Source: GCA-2720865 sp047630275
GTDB lineage: Bacteria > Bdellovibrionota > Bacteriovoracia > Bacteriovoracales > Bacteriovoracaceae
DNA length: 64,000 bases
NCBI GenBank assembly: GCA_047630275.1
Contig: JBLHVN010000002.1
Coordinates: 992,001-1,056,000, forward strand
Direction: 5' to 3'
A program made the position numbers and the translations under genes. Under the pieces are notes generated by a model that worked only from the letters and a program-made list of their open reading frames with translations, was not told the DNA's origin and did not search any database. Below, in pieces: positions 9,067-18,111 of this stretch. Within the stretch, counting starts at the first letter, position 1. Each line of letters starts with the position of its first letter.

Positions 9067-10503
9067 ATGCAAAAAATAATCTTGTTATTGTTAGTTTTTC
9101 CTATTTACGCACATGCGGTTCCTATTGATTGGCACGGTGTTTTCGGTGTCGATACAACTCTAATAGACAACTATAGACGAGTTGAGAGCAAAGTAGACAA
9201 TAGCGCTACCGCAGGCTCTCAAGAAGTTGCTCTAGCTAGTGGCGCTCATGCTAATGCCTCTTTTCAGAGCTACCTTTTTAGACTTAATCCTACGATGATC
9301 ATTAATGACGCAGCCACTTTTAAAGGTGAACTAACTTCCGGTTATGGAAGAGGTGGCAGACTAGGTGATGATTCAACTAGGTCTTTTGATGATGATATGG
9401 GGAATGCCTTATTTTTAAATAATACGGCCACTGGAAATAATTCACTTATTATCAATAAACTCTACGTTGAACTCTATTCTGATACGGCAACATATGTCAT
9501 TGGTCGGCATTCAGCTCACTGGGGGCTTGGTGCTCTAGTAAGTTCAGGTGACGATACTTGGGATAGGCACACATTTGTCAGAGATGGAGTTACTCTTAAG
9601 TTTAAAATTGGGAATTTTAAGATCGAACCTTATTGGTCAAAAGTCTCAAGCAATAGCAGTTTAACCAGAGCAACAAAAGTGAAGGAATACGGCTTCTCAC
9701 TTCTTTATGATAACAATGACAGTGACCTAGCCTTAGGTATTCTCTTCGGAAAAAAAGCTAGTTCAAAGTTCGATACATCAATCACAAGAGATCTATCAAC
9801 TCCTACGACTTCTCTTGGAGAGACAGATGTTAAGATTACCGATCTCTATTTCAAAAAAGGTTTTGGAAACCTAAGCCTTGCTCTTGAAGTTCCTATCATT
9901 AGTGGAGACCTAGGTTTTGCCTTTGCAGCCGCACAAGATGCAAAATACAAAGCTAAAGCAGTTATCTTCAAAGGTCAGTACCAAGCTAGTGACAGCTGGG
10001 CCTTTGGAGTTGATGCCGGGACTGTTAGTGGTGAAGATGGTCAAACAAATAGTTACGATGCCATGTACCTAAACCCTAACTATCAAGTGGCTAAGCTTCT
10101 CTTTAGATATAATAGAAGAGCTGTTAGTGACACAACAAAGAATATTTTTGATAGCTATATAACAAATGCACTTTTTGCAAAGATCGGTATGGATTACTCA
10201 AGTGAAAGCTGGATCTTAAAGACCGCGTTTATCTGGGCCGTCGCTCAGGAAACAGCAACAGCAGGTCAAGCATCCTTTAATCATACAAAGAATCAAAGTT
10301 TCACAGCTGTAACTACTCAAGATGACCAACTCGGTTATGAACTAGACCTTTCAATTGATTATAAGTGGAATAATGAAATAACTGTTGGTACTTCAGCTGC
10401 TTATTTATTCACTGGTGACTACTGGGCTTATACGAATTCGACCACAAAAAATGTGGCCGATAATTCATTTCTATTACAGTTAAGAACTTCTATAGACTTC
10501 TAA
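9067..10503 (+). CDS. Porin-like outer-membrane beta-barrel protein
   Basis: The 478-residue protein starts with a signal peptide (residues 1-17, cut after AHA). The rest alternates hydrophobic and polar residues in many predicted strands of 8-12 residues, with Tyr, Trp and Phe at strand ends. The last residue is Phe in LRTSIDF, the classic recognition signal for BAM-assembled barrels. I do not recognise a specific porin family; the size fits a 16- to 18-strand porin. A strong promoter and a GGAG ribosome-binding site suggest high expression. The stop overlaps the end of the convergent gene by 4 bp. Confidence 0.75.
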   Translation: MQKIILLLLVFPIYAHAVPIDWHGVFGVDTTLIDNYRRVESKVDNSATAGSQEVALASGAHANASFQSYLFRLNPTMIINDAATFKGELTSGYGRGGRLGDDSTRSFDDDMGNALFLNNTATGNNSLIINKLYVELYSDTATYVIGRHSAHWGLGALVSSGDDTWDRHTFVRDGVTLKFKIGNFKIEPYWSKVSSNSSLTRATKVKEYGFSLLYDNNDSDLALGILFGKKASSKFDTSITRDLSTPTTSLGETDVKITDLYFKKGFGNLSLALEVPIISGDLGFAFAAAQDAKYKAKAVIFKGQYQASDSWAFGVDAGTVSGEDGQTNSYDAMYLNPNYQVAKLLFRYNRRAVSDTTKNIFDSYITNALFAKIGMDYSSESWILKTAFIWAVAQETATAGQASFNHTKNQSFTAVTTQDDQLGYELDLSIDYKWNNEITVGTSAAYLFTGDYWAYTNSTTKNVADNSFLLQLRTSIDF

Positions 10504-12503
10504 TATCCGCGGTAACCACCGCTGAAATAGCCTGGCTGAGGTACAAAACCTGGTGTCTGTCCGTAAGGGACAGCATAAGGGTTTTGTCCGGCCATTGGAC
10601 CCATGATTGGATAACCTGGAACTCCACCACCTTGCTGAGCAGGCTGTCTTCCCGCTCCCCCGTAATTTGGAGTTGTAGGTAGTCCCATAGAGAAGTCAGA
10701 ACCATAGTCCATCTCTCCACCCGGATTATAAGTGTAAAATCCATAAGGATCATTATCATCACCATACTCTGCCGCTTGTCTTTGTATAGCCGCTGAATAC
10801 CATCCATTGAGCTCATCAAACTTACCTTTTCGACTAGCGATATAACCTAACTGGTTCTCTCTAATCTTAAGATATTTTTGCATTCTCGCTTGGCTACCTT
10901 GTTGATGCTTTTGGCATCTTCTTTGATGATATTGTTGATTAAACATGACAAAACTAGGCTGACAGTATTTCTTATAAAGCTTAGCTTCATTTCTTTTAAA
11001 AGTTTGTTCATCTTTCTTAAATCTAGAAAGAGCAAACTCATACTGCTTTTGAGTTCTACCAATTGGTTCGTTATAACCACGCTTAGCCAGGTAAGCGTCC
11101 TCCCAATCTGTAGTTCTTGTTTCGAATTTTCTTAAGTTTGACTTGATTTTTGCAGCAGCGCTATCGAGAGTCATCATCGGCTTTCTCTCTCTATCTCCAG
11201 TTCTTCTATCTTTATGAACCTTATTATAAAGATCAGACTTAAGTCTAAAACCTTCAATAGTATAGGCCTGATCAACCAGTGAGTACTCTTTTAAACCCTC
11301 AAAAATAACTTTCATCTGAGTTCTATTCTTCGTATCAAACTGACCAATGACTCCATTAAGTCTTTTTATCTCTTCATCAATCACTTCTCTTTCTTCAGCT
11401 GTAATTCCCGTCTTCTTTCTTGCATCTAATAGGGCTTCAACCATTTTTATAGAAGGGTGAATCGAAATTTCATCTAGCTCTTCAATTAGTTTTACATATT
11501 TTTTAGCACTTTCTTTTACTAGCTCTTCATCCTCTTCTTTAAACCCTTCTTTCTTGAATTCTTTAAATTCATTAGCAGTATCTTCCATCTCTTTAAAAAT
11601 GGCTTCAACTCTTGCACCTCTAGCTTCTTCTAATGCATTATTTAAAATTCTTTCTAGTTTCCCAGCATTTCTTAATAACTGATTAGCATTACCTGCTGAT
11701 CTTAAGCGCTCTAGTTCATTTAGAATTTCTCTATGATCACCATTTGAACATGCTTCATAAGCTCTTTCGGCTGCCGTAGTTTCAGGTGACTTATAGAGAA
11801 CATATCCGTCCTTCTTAAAGTCCTCAGACTTAAAACAGCTAACAATATCTTTTGGCTCTCCATTAACAAAACGATGACTTCCGTTTTTTGGAGTAGGTGT
11901 CGGACTATCAAAATAAACATCTACATTTTTCCCAGGATCTACATCGATATCAAAAAGCATATGCTGAACACTGCTTATAGTTGCTTGTGGATGAGACTTG
12001 TCGTATTTTCCGCCATCAAACAATGGCTTACCACCTTCGGTTTTACCTTTTAGACAAGTTAAGTACTCTTCATAAGTTTTTCCCATTTTCATTCTTACAT
12101 GAAGAGTTTGATTTTTAGCTTTTACGGGAACAAATTTTAAGTCTTCGAGACAAGCATTATAAAATGGTGGAAGTGTTACTTTAACTTGGAGTTTTGAAGT
12201 TGTTCTATCATCTGAATCTTCATTTTTAACCATTTCAACTTTAAAGTCTGAAGGTTTAATCATCAGTTTTTGAATCAATCTATAGGGTGCATATTGATCA
12301 GCCTTCTCACAACTAGTGCTCGGAACATTGTAGGCTATCTCAGTATCACCTTGTGAATTTGAATCTACTACGATGGTTCCATCACTTGCTGTTCCTTGTC
12401 CTGAAATCCCATCAGATCCGGACATTTCGAATTCAGCATAGACTGGAGTCATACTTAGAGAAGCAATGAGGCAGAAACACTTAAAAGCTTGCACCTTTTT
12501 CAT
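10500..12503 (-). CDS. Large secreted coiled-coil protein with Gly/Pro/Tyr-rich tail
   Basis: This 667-residue protein has a signal peptide (residues ~1-23, cut after VYA). Residues ~30-240 are beta-rich with several Cys. Residues ~245-560 are dominated by charged helices with heptad character (for example LERLRSAGNANQLLRNAGKLERIL). The last ~90 residues are low-complexity, rich in Gly, Pro, Tyr and Gln (PGYPIMGPM, YGQTPGF), ending in YRGY. I do not recognise a family. The disordered sticky tail and the coils suggest a structural periplasmic or surface role, which is inference. The start has AAGGA about 8 nt upstream. The 115 bp before the gene contain a palindrome AAAGGGGCCCTTT at 12530-12542. 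Confidence 0.7.
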   Translation of the reverse strand: MKKVQAFKCFCLIASLSMTPVYAEFEMSGSDGISGQGTASDGTIVVDSNSQGDTEIAYNVPSTSCEKADQYAPYRLIQKLMIKPSDFKVEMVKNEDSDDRTTSKLQVKVTLPPFYNACLEDLKFVPVKAKNQTLHVRMKMGKTYEEYLTCLKGKTEGGKPLFDGGKYDKSHPQATISSVQHMLFDIDVDPGKNVDVYFDSPTPTPKNGSHRFVNGEPKDIVSCFKSEDFKKDGYVLYKSPETTAAERAYEACSNGDHREILNELERLRSAGNANQLLRNAGKLERILNNALEEARGARVEAIFKEMEDTANEFKEFKKEGFKEEDEELVKESAKKYVKLIEELDEISIHPSIKMVEALLDARKKTGITAEEREVIDEEIKRLNGVIGQFDTKNRTQMKVIFEGLKEYSLVDQAYTIEGFRLKSDLYNKVHKDRRTGDRERKPMMTLDSAAAKIKSNLRKFETRTTDWEDAYLAKRGYNEPIGRTQKQYEFALSRFKKDEQTFKRNEAKLYKKYCQPSFVMFNQQYHQRRCQKHQQGSQARMQKYLKIRENQLGYIASRKGKFDELNGWYSAAIQRQAAEYGDDNDPYGFYTYNPGGEMDYGSDFSMGLPTTPNYGGAGRQPAQQGGGVPGYPIMGPMAGQNPYAVPYGQTPGFVPQPGYFSGGYRGY

Positions 12504-12617
12504 AACAAATTCCTTATTAATTCATGCCCAAAGGGGCCCTTTACTCCTAACTTATCGGAAGTTTTGGGGCAAACTTAAGCTTTTTGCTTAACTAGTTAAG
12601 TGACTGTTATTAAAGGA

Positions 12618-14600
12618 TTAAATAATAAATTGAGGATCTATATCTATCTTTATAGTAGCTTGGCTCTGCTTTGGAATCCCGTCTTTCCAGGTACGCAGTA
12701 GATTATGAAGATTGTTTACTTCGCTGGACTTTAGAAGTACGACCCAAGTAAATTTGTTAGCCCTTTTCTCTATGACACTAGGCCTTGGTCCGAATATTTG
12801 AACATCTTTAAAATGAGTAGATGAAAGCTTCTTCAAAACAGCAGTACTCTTTTCAGAATAGCTCACTAACTGATCTCGGTTTTTTCCATTAAAGTAGACA
12901 ACGGCCAGCTTAAAAAAAGGTGGGCATGAACAAAGTTGACGGACTTCGATCTCATCTTTGTAGAATCCATCAAATGATCCACTCGTTATATAAGAGAAGA
13001 TTTGATTTTCAGGAGAATGAGTATGAATTAAAACTGAACTTTCTTTTCCAAATCTACCAGATCGCCCAGAAATTTGTGTCAATAACTGAAAAGTCCTTTC
13101 ATTAGATCTATAGTCCGGGTAATTCATCTGTGAATCGATTCCTAAAACCACAACGAGGTTAACTCTTTTAAAGTTATGCCCCTTAGAAATCATCTGAGTT
13201 CCAACTAGGATGTCTGTCGTCCCGTCATGAAATTTATTGAGTACATCCTCTAACTTCTTACTGGTTTTAATTTCATCTCTATCGAACCTTTCAATCTTTT
13301 TATCAATAAAGTGCTGCTCTAGTACTTCTTTTACTTTTTCTGTACCAAATCCTTTATTTAAAAGCTGCATATTTTGGCACTTTGGGCATAGATCTGGCAT
13401 TGGTTCAACGTAAGTACAAGAATGACAAACCAACTCTTTTCTTCCTTTAAACATAGTCAAGCTTACTGAACAATTAGGGCAGTCAAACGTATGTCCACAA
13501 GAACGACACTGTACAAAACTAGCAAAACCAAGCTTGTTTACAAAAAAGATGACCTGTTCACCTAGATCTAACCTTTCTTTAACCCTTTCTAAGGTTTCTT
13601 CAGGAATTGGCCATTTTTCAAAATCTGTTCCGTATGATGATTTTCTAAGGTCAACCATTTCTATATTAGGAGGCGCTCCAGTGGAGTATCGAGTCTTAAG
13701 TGTTAAGTAATCATTATTCTTTTGAAAATTTGAATAAGTCTCCATTGCAGGAGTGGCGCTTCCTAAGATGATAGGAATATTCTTCATATGAGCTTTTTTG
13801 ATCGCTATATCTCTAGCATTATAGGGACATCGGTCATCTTGCTTAAAAGAGTTGTCATGTTCTTCGTCCACGACAATGCATCCTAAATTCTTAATTGGAA
13901 TAAAGATACTACTCCTCACCCCAATGATTAGGGCTTTTTCATCGTTATTAATCATCTTTATCCACAAGTTATACCTATCTGAATTAGAGATATCGCTATG
14001 GTATAAATAGACAGGAACATTTAAGTGACTTGTGAAAAAAGAGATGAACTGTGGAGTTAAGTTAATTTCTGGAACAAGAAATAAAACTGTTTTATCTTTT
14101 GAAAAAACTTTCTTTATAAACTCAAGATAGAGTATTGATTTTCCACTTCCTGTTATCCCATGAATTAATTTTTTTGAAAATTTATTAAGTTCAATATTTT
14201 TGAGTATATCCCATACATTAGACTGTTCTTCTTCAAGGACCACCTCAATCTCTTTACCTGGAGAAGAATAGGCTTTCAGCTCTTTCGGTCTCTTCATTAG
14301 TTTAGGCAAAATATCTTTTACAAATTGGCCAAGCGGATAATGATAGTAATTAGCAGTCCACCTGTAGAAATCAATCTCATCACCAAGACTCAAGCTATCA
14401 TCTAAAATTGATCGGATCTTTTTTATCTTAAACTTTTCATCAATAGAATCAACAAGTTCTACAATACAACCGGTAACAAACCTCTTACCTAGAGGAACCT
14501 CAACTAAGTCGCCTTTATTGAAATCCACTTCACTAGCATATGTTAAGAGTGAATTATTAAAAGGAGTATTTACCGCTACTTGGTAGAACCTTTCGCTCAT
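12618..14600 (-). CDS. priA: Primosomal protein N' (replication restart helicase PriA)
   Basis: PriA recognises collapsed replication forks and reloads the replisome, acting as a 3'-5' SF2 helicase. The DNA-binding 3'BD domain is at residues ~1-100. The Walker A motif GITGSGKS lies near 148-155 and the DEEH box near 242-245. Zinc-binding cysteines follow in the order CxxC, CxxC, CxxC, CxxC (CRSCGHTFDCPNC, CHSC, CPKC). A C-terminal helicase lobe has GTQMISKGH and QISGRSGR. At 660 residues it is slightly shorter than E. coli PriA (732). The start ATG overlaps the stop of the upstream secreted protein by 4 bp, so they share a transcript. Confidence 0.95.
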   Translation of the reverse strand: MSERFYQVAVNTPFNNSLLTYASEVDFNKGDLVEVPLGKRFVTGCIVELVDSIDEKFKIKKIRSILDDSLSLGDEIDFYRWTANYYHYPLGQFVKDILPKLMKRPKELKAYSSPGKEIEVVLEEEQSNVWDILKNIELNKFSKKLIHGITGSGKSILYLEFIKKVFSKDKTVLFLVPEINLTPQFISFFTSHLNVPVYLYHSDISNSDRYNLWIKMINNDEKALIIGVRSSIFIPIKNLGCIVVDEEHDNSFKQDDRCPYNARDIAIKKAHMKNIPIILGSATPAMETYSNFQKNNDYLTLKTRYSTGAPPNIEMVDLRKSSYGTDFEKWPIPEETLERVKERLDLGEQVIFFVNKLGFASFVQCRSCGHTFDCPNCSVSLTMFKGRKELVCHSCTYVEPMPDLCPKCQNMQLLNKGFGTEKVKEVLEQHFIDKKIERFDRDEIKTSKKLEDVLNKFHDGTTDILVGTQMISKGHNFKRVNLVVVLGIDSQMNYPDYRSNERTFQLLTQISGRSGRFGKESSVLIHTHSPENQIFSYITSGSFDGFYKDEIEVRQLCSCPPFFKLAVVYFNGKNRDQLVSYSEKSTAVLKKLSSTHFKDVQIFGPRPSVIEKRANKFTWVVLLKSSEVNNLHNLLRTWKDGIPKQSQATIKIDIDPQFII

Positions 14601-15625
14601 AATACTAAGGGATGCTCACTGTAGAGTTCACCACTTTCACGGACTTCTTTCTCAGTCTTGCTTAGATTCTTAATCGCTTTGGTGAATGACTTTTTATAAG
14701 ATTGATAATGTTTCAAACTTAGAAATCTAATTTTATAAACTCTGTCATTGCTAGATTTAAAGATAATAACCTTAGGAAGTTCATGAATCCCATTAAACAG
14801 AACATGATCACCAGTTGTAACTTCAATTGTTCCATTAGATTGCAGATTAAGATTTTTTAATCTATGACCTTCGTTAGTAAACTCAGCATTGATAGTTCCT
14901 AGATCAACCTTCCATCTAAATTCATCCTGAACTTTTACTAGCTTAACTTGATTTGTTTTTTGATAAATATTTTTTTTCATTAAATCAAGAACTTTTCCTT
15001 TCTCTTCCAGATCAGTTGGATTTAATGGAGAAGCGAGTTCAGCACGTAAATCAGGGTCTTCCTTCGTGGCTATAAGGTACTCTTTATAAGTCGACAACAA
15101 TTTAGTTTTATCAGAGTTTAGTAACTCTTTATTAGATAAATAATTATTTCCCTTATCTTTCAAAAGATTTCCTATAATCTCGGAGTCATTCCTTAAATAC
15201 ATCATAGTAAGAGAGCTTAGTAATCTTTTATTGATATTAAATTCATTAATGATCTTGGCCTTATAGTTCGGGCTATATTTAAACTTTATTAGATCCTTCT
15301 TTTTCATTTCACTTGAGTTATATAAATATTTAATTGATTGGATGGTGTTTGATTCAGCTTGCTTATAAAGAGTTTCTTTTATGAATATGGGCTTGGTCTT
15401 CTCTTTAAGCATTTCCGTTTCAAGCTCATTATTAATAACCTCACCCTCAGTTTTTTGCATAATTATTTCGTTTTGCTGCTCCTCAATTGAGTATGAAACT
15501 ATTACAGCTTCTGCAGTTACATCTTTATTCGAAGAGTTTCTAAATAACCCTTCAACTGTTGGAATTGACCCAAGAGCCAAATTTTGAGTAGAGATTAAAA
15601 ATGCTAATAGAATTATTGTTTTCAT
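14597..15625 (-). CDS. Secreted hypothetical protein upstream of priA
   Basis: This 342-residue protein has a signal peptide (residues ~1-19, MKTIILLAFLISTQNLALG). The middle is helical and very Lys/Glu/Asn-rich. The C-terminal ~120 residues are predicted strands with LNLQSNGTIEV and KVIIFKSSNDRVYKIRF. I recognise no family, and no catalytic motif is obvious. Its stop overlaps the priA start (ATGA), and galU ends 8 bp upstream of its start, so galU, this gene and priA probably form one minus-strand operon. Their functions show no clear link. Confidence 0.65.
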   Translation of the reverse strand: MKTIILLAFLISTQNLALGSIPTVEGLFRNSSNKDVTAEAVIVSYSIEEQQNEIIMQKTEGEVINNELETEMLKEKTKPIFIKETLYKQAESNTIQSIKYLYNSSEMKKKDLIKFKYSPNYKAKIINEFNINKRLLSSLTMMYLRNDSEIIGNLLKDKGNNYLSNKELLNSDKTKLLSTYKEYLIATKEDPDLRAELASPLNPTDLEEKGKVLDLMKKNIYQKTNQVKLVKVQDEFRWKVDLGTINAEFTNEGHRLKNLNLQSNGTIEVTTGDHVLFNGIHELPKVIIFKSSNDRVYKIRFLSLKHYQSYKKSFTKAIKNLSKTEKEVRESGELYSEHPLVL

Positions 15626-15633
15626 ATTATTAC

Positions 15634-16497
15634 CTATTTATATTTTTCAACTGCATTCAATAAAGCTTCTTTTAAATTTTTATCTCGCATTGAGAAAGCT
15701 ACAGTAGCTTCTAAATAACCTTCCATACTTCCAGTATCGAACCTCTGGCCAATCATGGTTTTACCAAATACTTTTTTCTCTTCAGCCATTAATCTAATGG
15801 CATCAGTTAGTTGATACTCGCCGCCTTTCCCTTTCTCAATCTTATCAAGATATTTAAAAATTTCAGGGGTGAACACATAGCGACCTGGCACTGCCAGATC
15901 TGAAGGTGCGTCAGCCGGGTTTGGTTTCTCAACCATCGATTTTAATTCGTATAGATCATCCCCAAGATCAATTCCATCGATGATTCCATATTTAGAAGTT
16001 TCCTCTTGAGGAACTCTGATTAAGCCTATTACCGCAGAACCCTTTTTTTGTTCATGAACATCTATTAATTGTTTTGTTGCAGGATAGCTATTTTCCATTA
16101 AGTCATCGCCAAGCAAAACCACAAATGGCTCATCTCCCACTAATGACTCTGCACATTTTATAGCATGCCCTAAACCTAACTGCTCCTTCTGCCTAACAGT
16201 AAAGATCTCTACCTTTTCTCCTATTTCTCGAACCTCATTAGCTTGAGTTTTTTTATCAGCCAATTCTAGAAAATTCTCTAGAGCTTGATTCCGATCAAAA
16301 TAGTCGGCTATTGATTCCTTACCTCTAGCGGTAACAAATATGATTTCAGTTATCCCTGAGGCGATTGCTTCTTCTACTACGAGCGATATCATAGGCTTAT
16401 TCAGTATTGGTATCATCTCTTTTGGGATTTCCTTAGTAACGGGGAGAAATCTGGTACCTTTACCTGCAACGGGGATGACGGCCTTTTTAATCTTCAT
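15634..16497 (-). CDS. galU: UTP-glucose-1-phosphate uridylyltransferase
   Basis: GalU makes UDP-glucose from UTP and glucose 1-phosphate, feeding surface polysaccharide and lipopolysaccharide core synthesis. The nucleotidyl-transferase signature PVAGKGTRFLPVTKEIPKEM is at residues 9-28, with the activating Lys in the KEIPKEM segment. The Mg-binding LLGDDL, the VEKP loop and the GKGGEYQLTDAI segment are all present. Length (287) is standard. AAGGTAAG just upstream of the ATG serves as ribosome-binding site. Only 33 bp separate this start from the divergent gene at 16531, so the two control regions overlap. Confidence 0.95.
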   Translation of the reverse strand: MKIKKAVIPVAGKGTRFLPVTKEIPKEMIPILNKPMISLVVEEAIASGITEIIFVTARGKESIADYFDRNQALENFLELADKKTQANEVREIGEKVEIFTVRQKEQLGLGHAIKCAESLVGDEPFVVLLGDDLMENSYPATKQLIDVHEQKKGSAVIGLIRVPQEETSKYGIIDGIDLGDDLYELKSMVEKPNPADAPSDLAVPGRYVFTPEIFKYLDKIEKGKGGEYQLTDAIRLMAEEKKVFGKTMIGQRFDTGSMEGYLEATVAFSMRDKNLKEALLNAVEKYK

Positions 16498-16530
16498 TAT
16501 ACTTACCTTAATATAATATTAATTTCCGGT

Positions 16531-17400
16531 ATGAATATTATGACTAATTTTACCCTAAGACACTTAAAAATTATTCCTATTCTTTTTCTTTTTTATCAGA
16601 GTAATTCAATCGCCTCTATTAGAGACTTTGAAACGACTCGTTTAAAATCAACAGCCGGTGCCGGAGTAGGTTCAATCCTAATGGATGAAGCTACAATCTT
16701 AAATCCAGCTCCTATTGCTTTTTACAACGTAGGATCGATTTACCTAAATAAAGGTAGCTCAACAGCTACTTCTGAAAATACTCCTTTAGGTGAAACTGAC
16801 CACATGGGAGTAATTGTTTCTGATTCTAAAGGCGCAACTGCTGGATCTCTTTCTTATCAGATTCAAAAAGTTGGTGAGACTAAAAAAACTTTAATGGCCG
16901 CAGCAATGTCTCGATTAATTAAAGATAAAAGTGCAATGGGTGTTTCGCTCCGCAAGACGACAGAAGAGACTTCTGGGAATGAAACACTTAACGTACTTCA
17001 AACCATAGTTGGTATAACTCACGCTGTTAATCAAGAGTTCACCATCGGTTTCGTCGTAGTTGATCCTTTAAAACAAAAAATTGATGACTCCAAAGGAACC
17101 TTTGGCATGCAATATGTTTTCAAAGACTTTATCAGTGTCATGCTCGATGCAGGCGCAAACTACTACAAGGGACTTGGGGAAACTTTCCTCTATAAGTCTG
17201 CTATTCAATTTAAACTTCTCGACGATTTTTATGCACGCTTTGGATACTTTAGAGATCGCGGCACTGAAGAAACAGGAACAGGAGCAGGACTGGGCTGGGT
17301 TCAACCTAGACTCGTTCTTGAAGCAGCCCTAAAAAATTCAGAAGATAAGCAAGGTAAAGAAGTTTCTGAAACTTCTTTTAGCCTTTCTTATAGGTTTTAA
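16531..17400 (+). CDS. Outer-membrane barrel protein, family not identified
   Basis: The 289-residue protein carries a signal peptide (residues ~1-28, cut near SIAS). The mature part begins with a Gly/Ala-rich segment followed by DEATILNPAP and then AFYNVGSIYL, which resembles the start of FadL/PorV-like barrels where an Asn-Pro motif precedes the first strand. The end, FSLSYRF, has the C-terminal Phe expected for BAM substrates. A second ATG lies three codons in (16540). A TATAAT at 16512-16517 would give a leader of only about 7 nt from the first ATG. The gene that follows starts 4 bp after the stop. Confidence 0.65.
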   Translation: MNIMTNFTLRHLKIIPILFLFYQSNSIASIRDFETTRLKSTAGAGVGSILMDEATILNPAPIAFYNVGSIYLNKGSSTATSENTPLGETDHMGVIVSDSKGATAGSLSYQIQKVGETKKTLMAAAMSRLIKDKSAMGVSLRKTTEETSGNETLNVLQTIVGITHAVNQEFTIGFVVVDPLKQKIDDSKGTFGMQYVFKDFISVMLDAGANYYKGLGETFLYKSAIQFKLLDDFYARFGYFRDRGTEETGTGAGLGWVQPRLVLEAALKNSEDKQGKEVSETSFSLSYRF

Positions 17401-17403
17401 GTT

Positions 17404-18111
17404 TTGGCCAGCGATCCTTCAGAAAGTGCAAAGAAAAACTATAGAGATAGATTAAAGTACCTTCGAAAAGGACAAGAATCCTATCATGGTAAAGAGATTA
17501 GTAAAGCTGTTCAGTATTATGCGACTTATCTAAAATCGCTTGCAGAGTATTTTGAGGTTACTGAAACTCAATTAGATCCAAAGTTCTTTGATCCAAGACA
17601 AGATAAAGCTGAATTATTGCTCATTTCACAAGTTTATTGGGATTTAGCAAAAGCCTATGACCGAAGCCCTGGATTGCAATCAGAATGTATCCGCTGCCTA
17701 GGGCAATTTGTTAGATTTACGATTGGTTTTAAGCATCAACATATTAATGCCCAATTGTTAAAGAAATATTTACGTCAAAACAAAACAGTTAATCAATCGG
17801 CCTTCAAGTCTGCTCAATCTAAAATCCTAGTAGAATCGAAGAAGTGTTATATAGCGTCTTTTGCCTACGGAGAGGATAGTTTAATAACTAACGATCTTAG
17901 GATCTTTAAGAAAGATATTCTTATCAAAAGTCGGTTAGGTCTATCCTTAATAGATCAGTACTATCAATATTCACCTAAACTGATAGATTTTTGTAGAAAA
18001 CACGAAATCACCGGGACCTTTTTGACGATTTTTTTCTTTAAGCCATTTATCAATACACTTCATTTTTTGGTGAAGCGCGGAGTAAGGATTGCTAAAAAAA
18101 CTAATTCTTAA
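17404..18111 (+). CDS. CFI-box-CTERM-like domain protein
   Basis: This 235-residue protein begins at TTG; I see no in-frame ATG near the start. Residues ~20-130 are helical with a TPR-like look (YHGKEISKAVQYYATYLKSL). Residues ~145-225 resemble the CFI-box C-terminal domain: KCYIASFAYG (usually CFIATAAYG), then a block that reads like LR-F+D-L and Y-YSP-..DF..+H. That domain is found at the end of assorted bacterial proteins and has no assigned function. The tail (FLTIFFFKPFINTLHFL) is hydrophobic and may contact the membrane. No signal peptide is seen. The stop lies 23 bp inside the lptF/G-type gene, indicating coupling. Confidence 0.6.
   Translation: MASDPSESAKKNYRDRLKYLRKGQESYHGKEISKAVQYYATYLKSLAEYFEVTETQLDPKFFDPRQDKAELLLISQVYWDLAKAYDRSPGLQSECIRCLGQFVRFTIGFKHQHINAQLLKKYLRQNKTVNQSAFKSAQSKILVESKKCYIASFAYGEDSLITNDLRIFKKDILIKSRLGLSLIDQYYQYSPKLIDFCRKHEITGTFLTIFFFKPFINTLHFLVKRGVRIAKKTNS

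Noticed and set aside
10490..11920. Several short open frames within the 10500-12503 gene
   Set aside because: They overlap a longer frame with a signal peptide, a ribosome-binding site and consistent composition.
12530..12542. AAAGGGGCCCTTT palindrome in the leader of the 12503 gene as an operator
   Set aside because: It is short and single, and no clear promoter is positioned around it; I mention it only in the gene entry.
12575..12591. TTAAGC/GCTTAA hairpin as priA terminator
   Set aside because: The stem is only 6 bp and AT-rich and no T-run follows on the minus strand.
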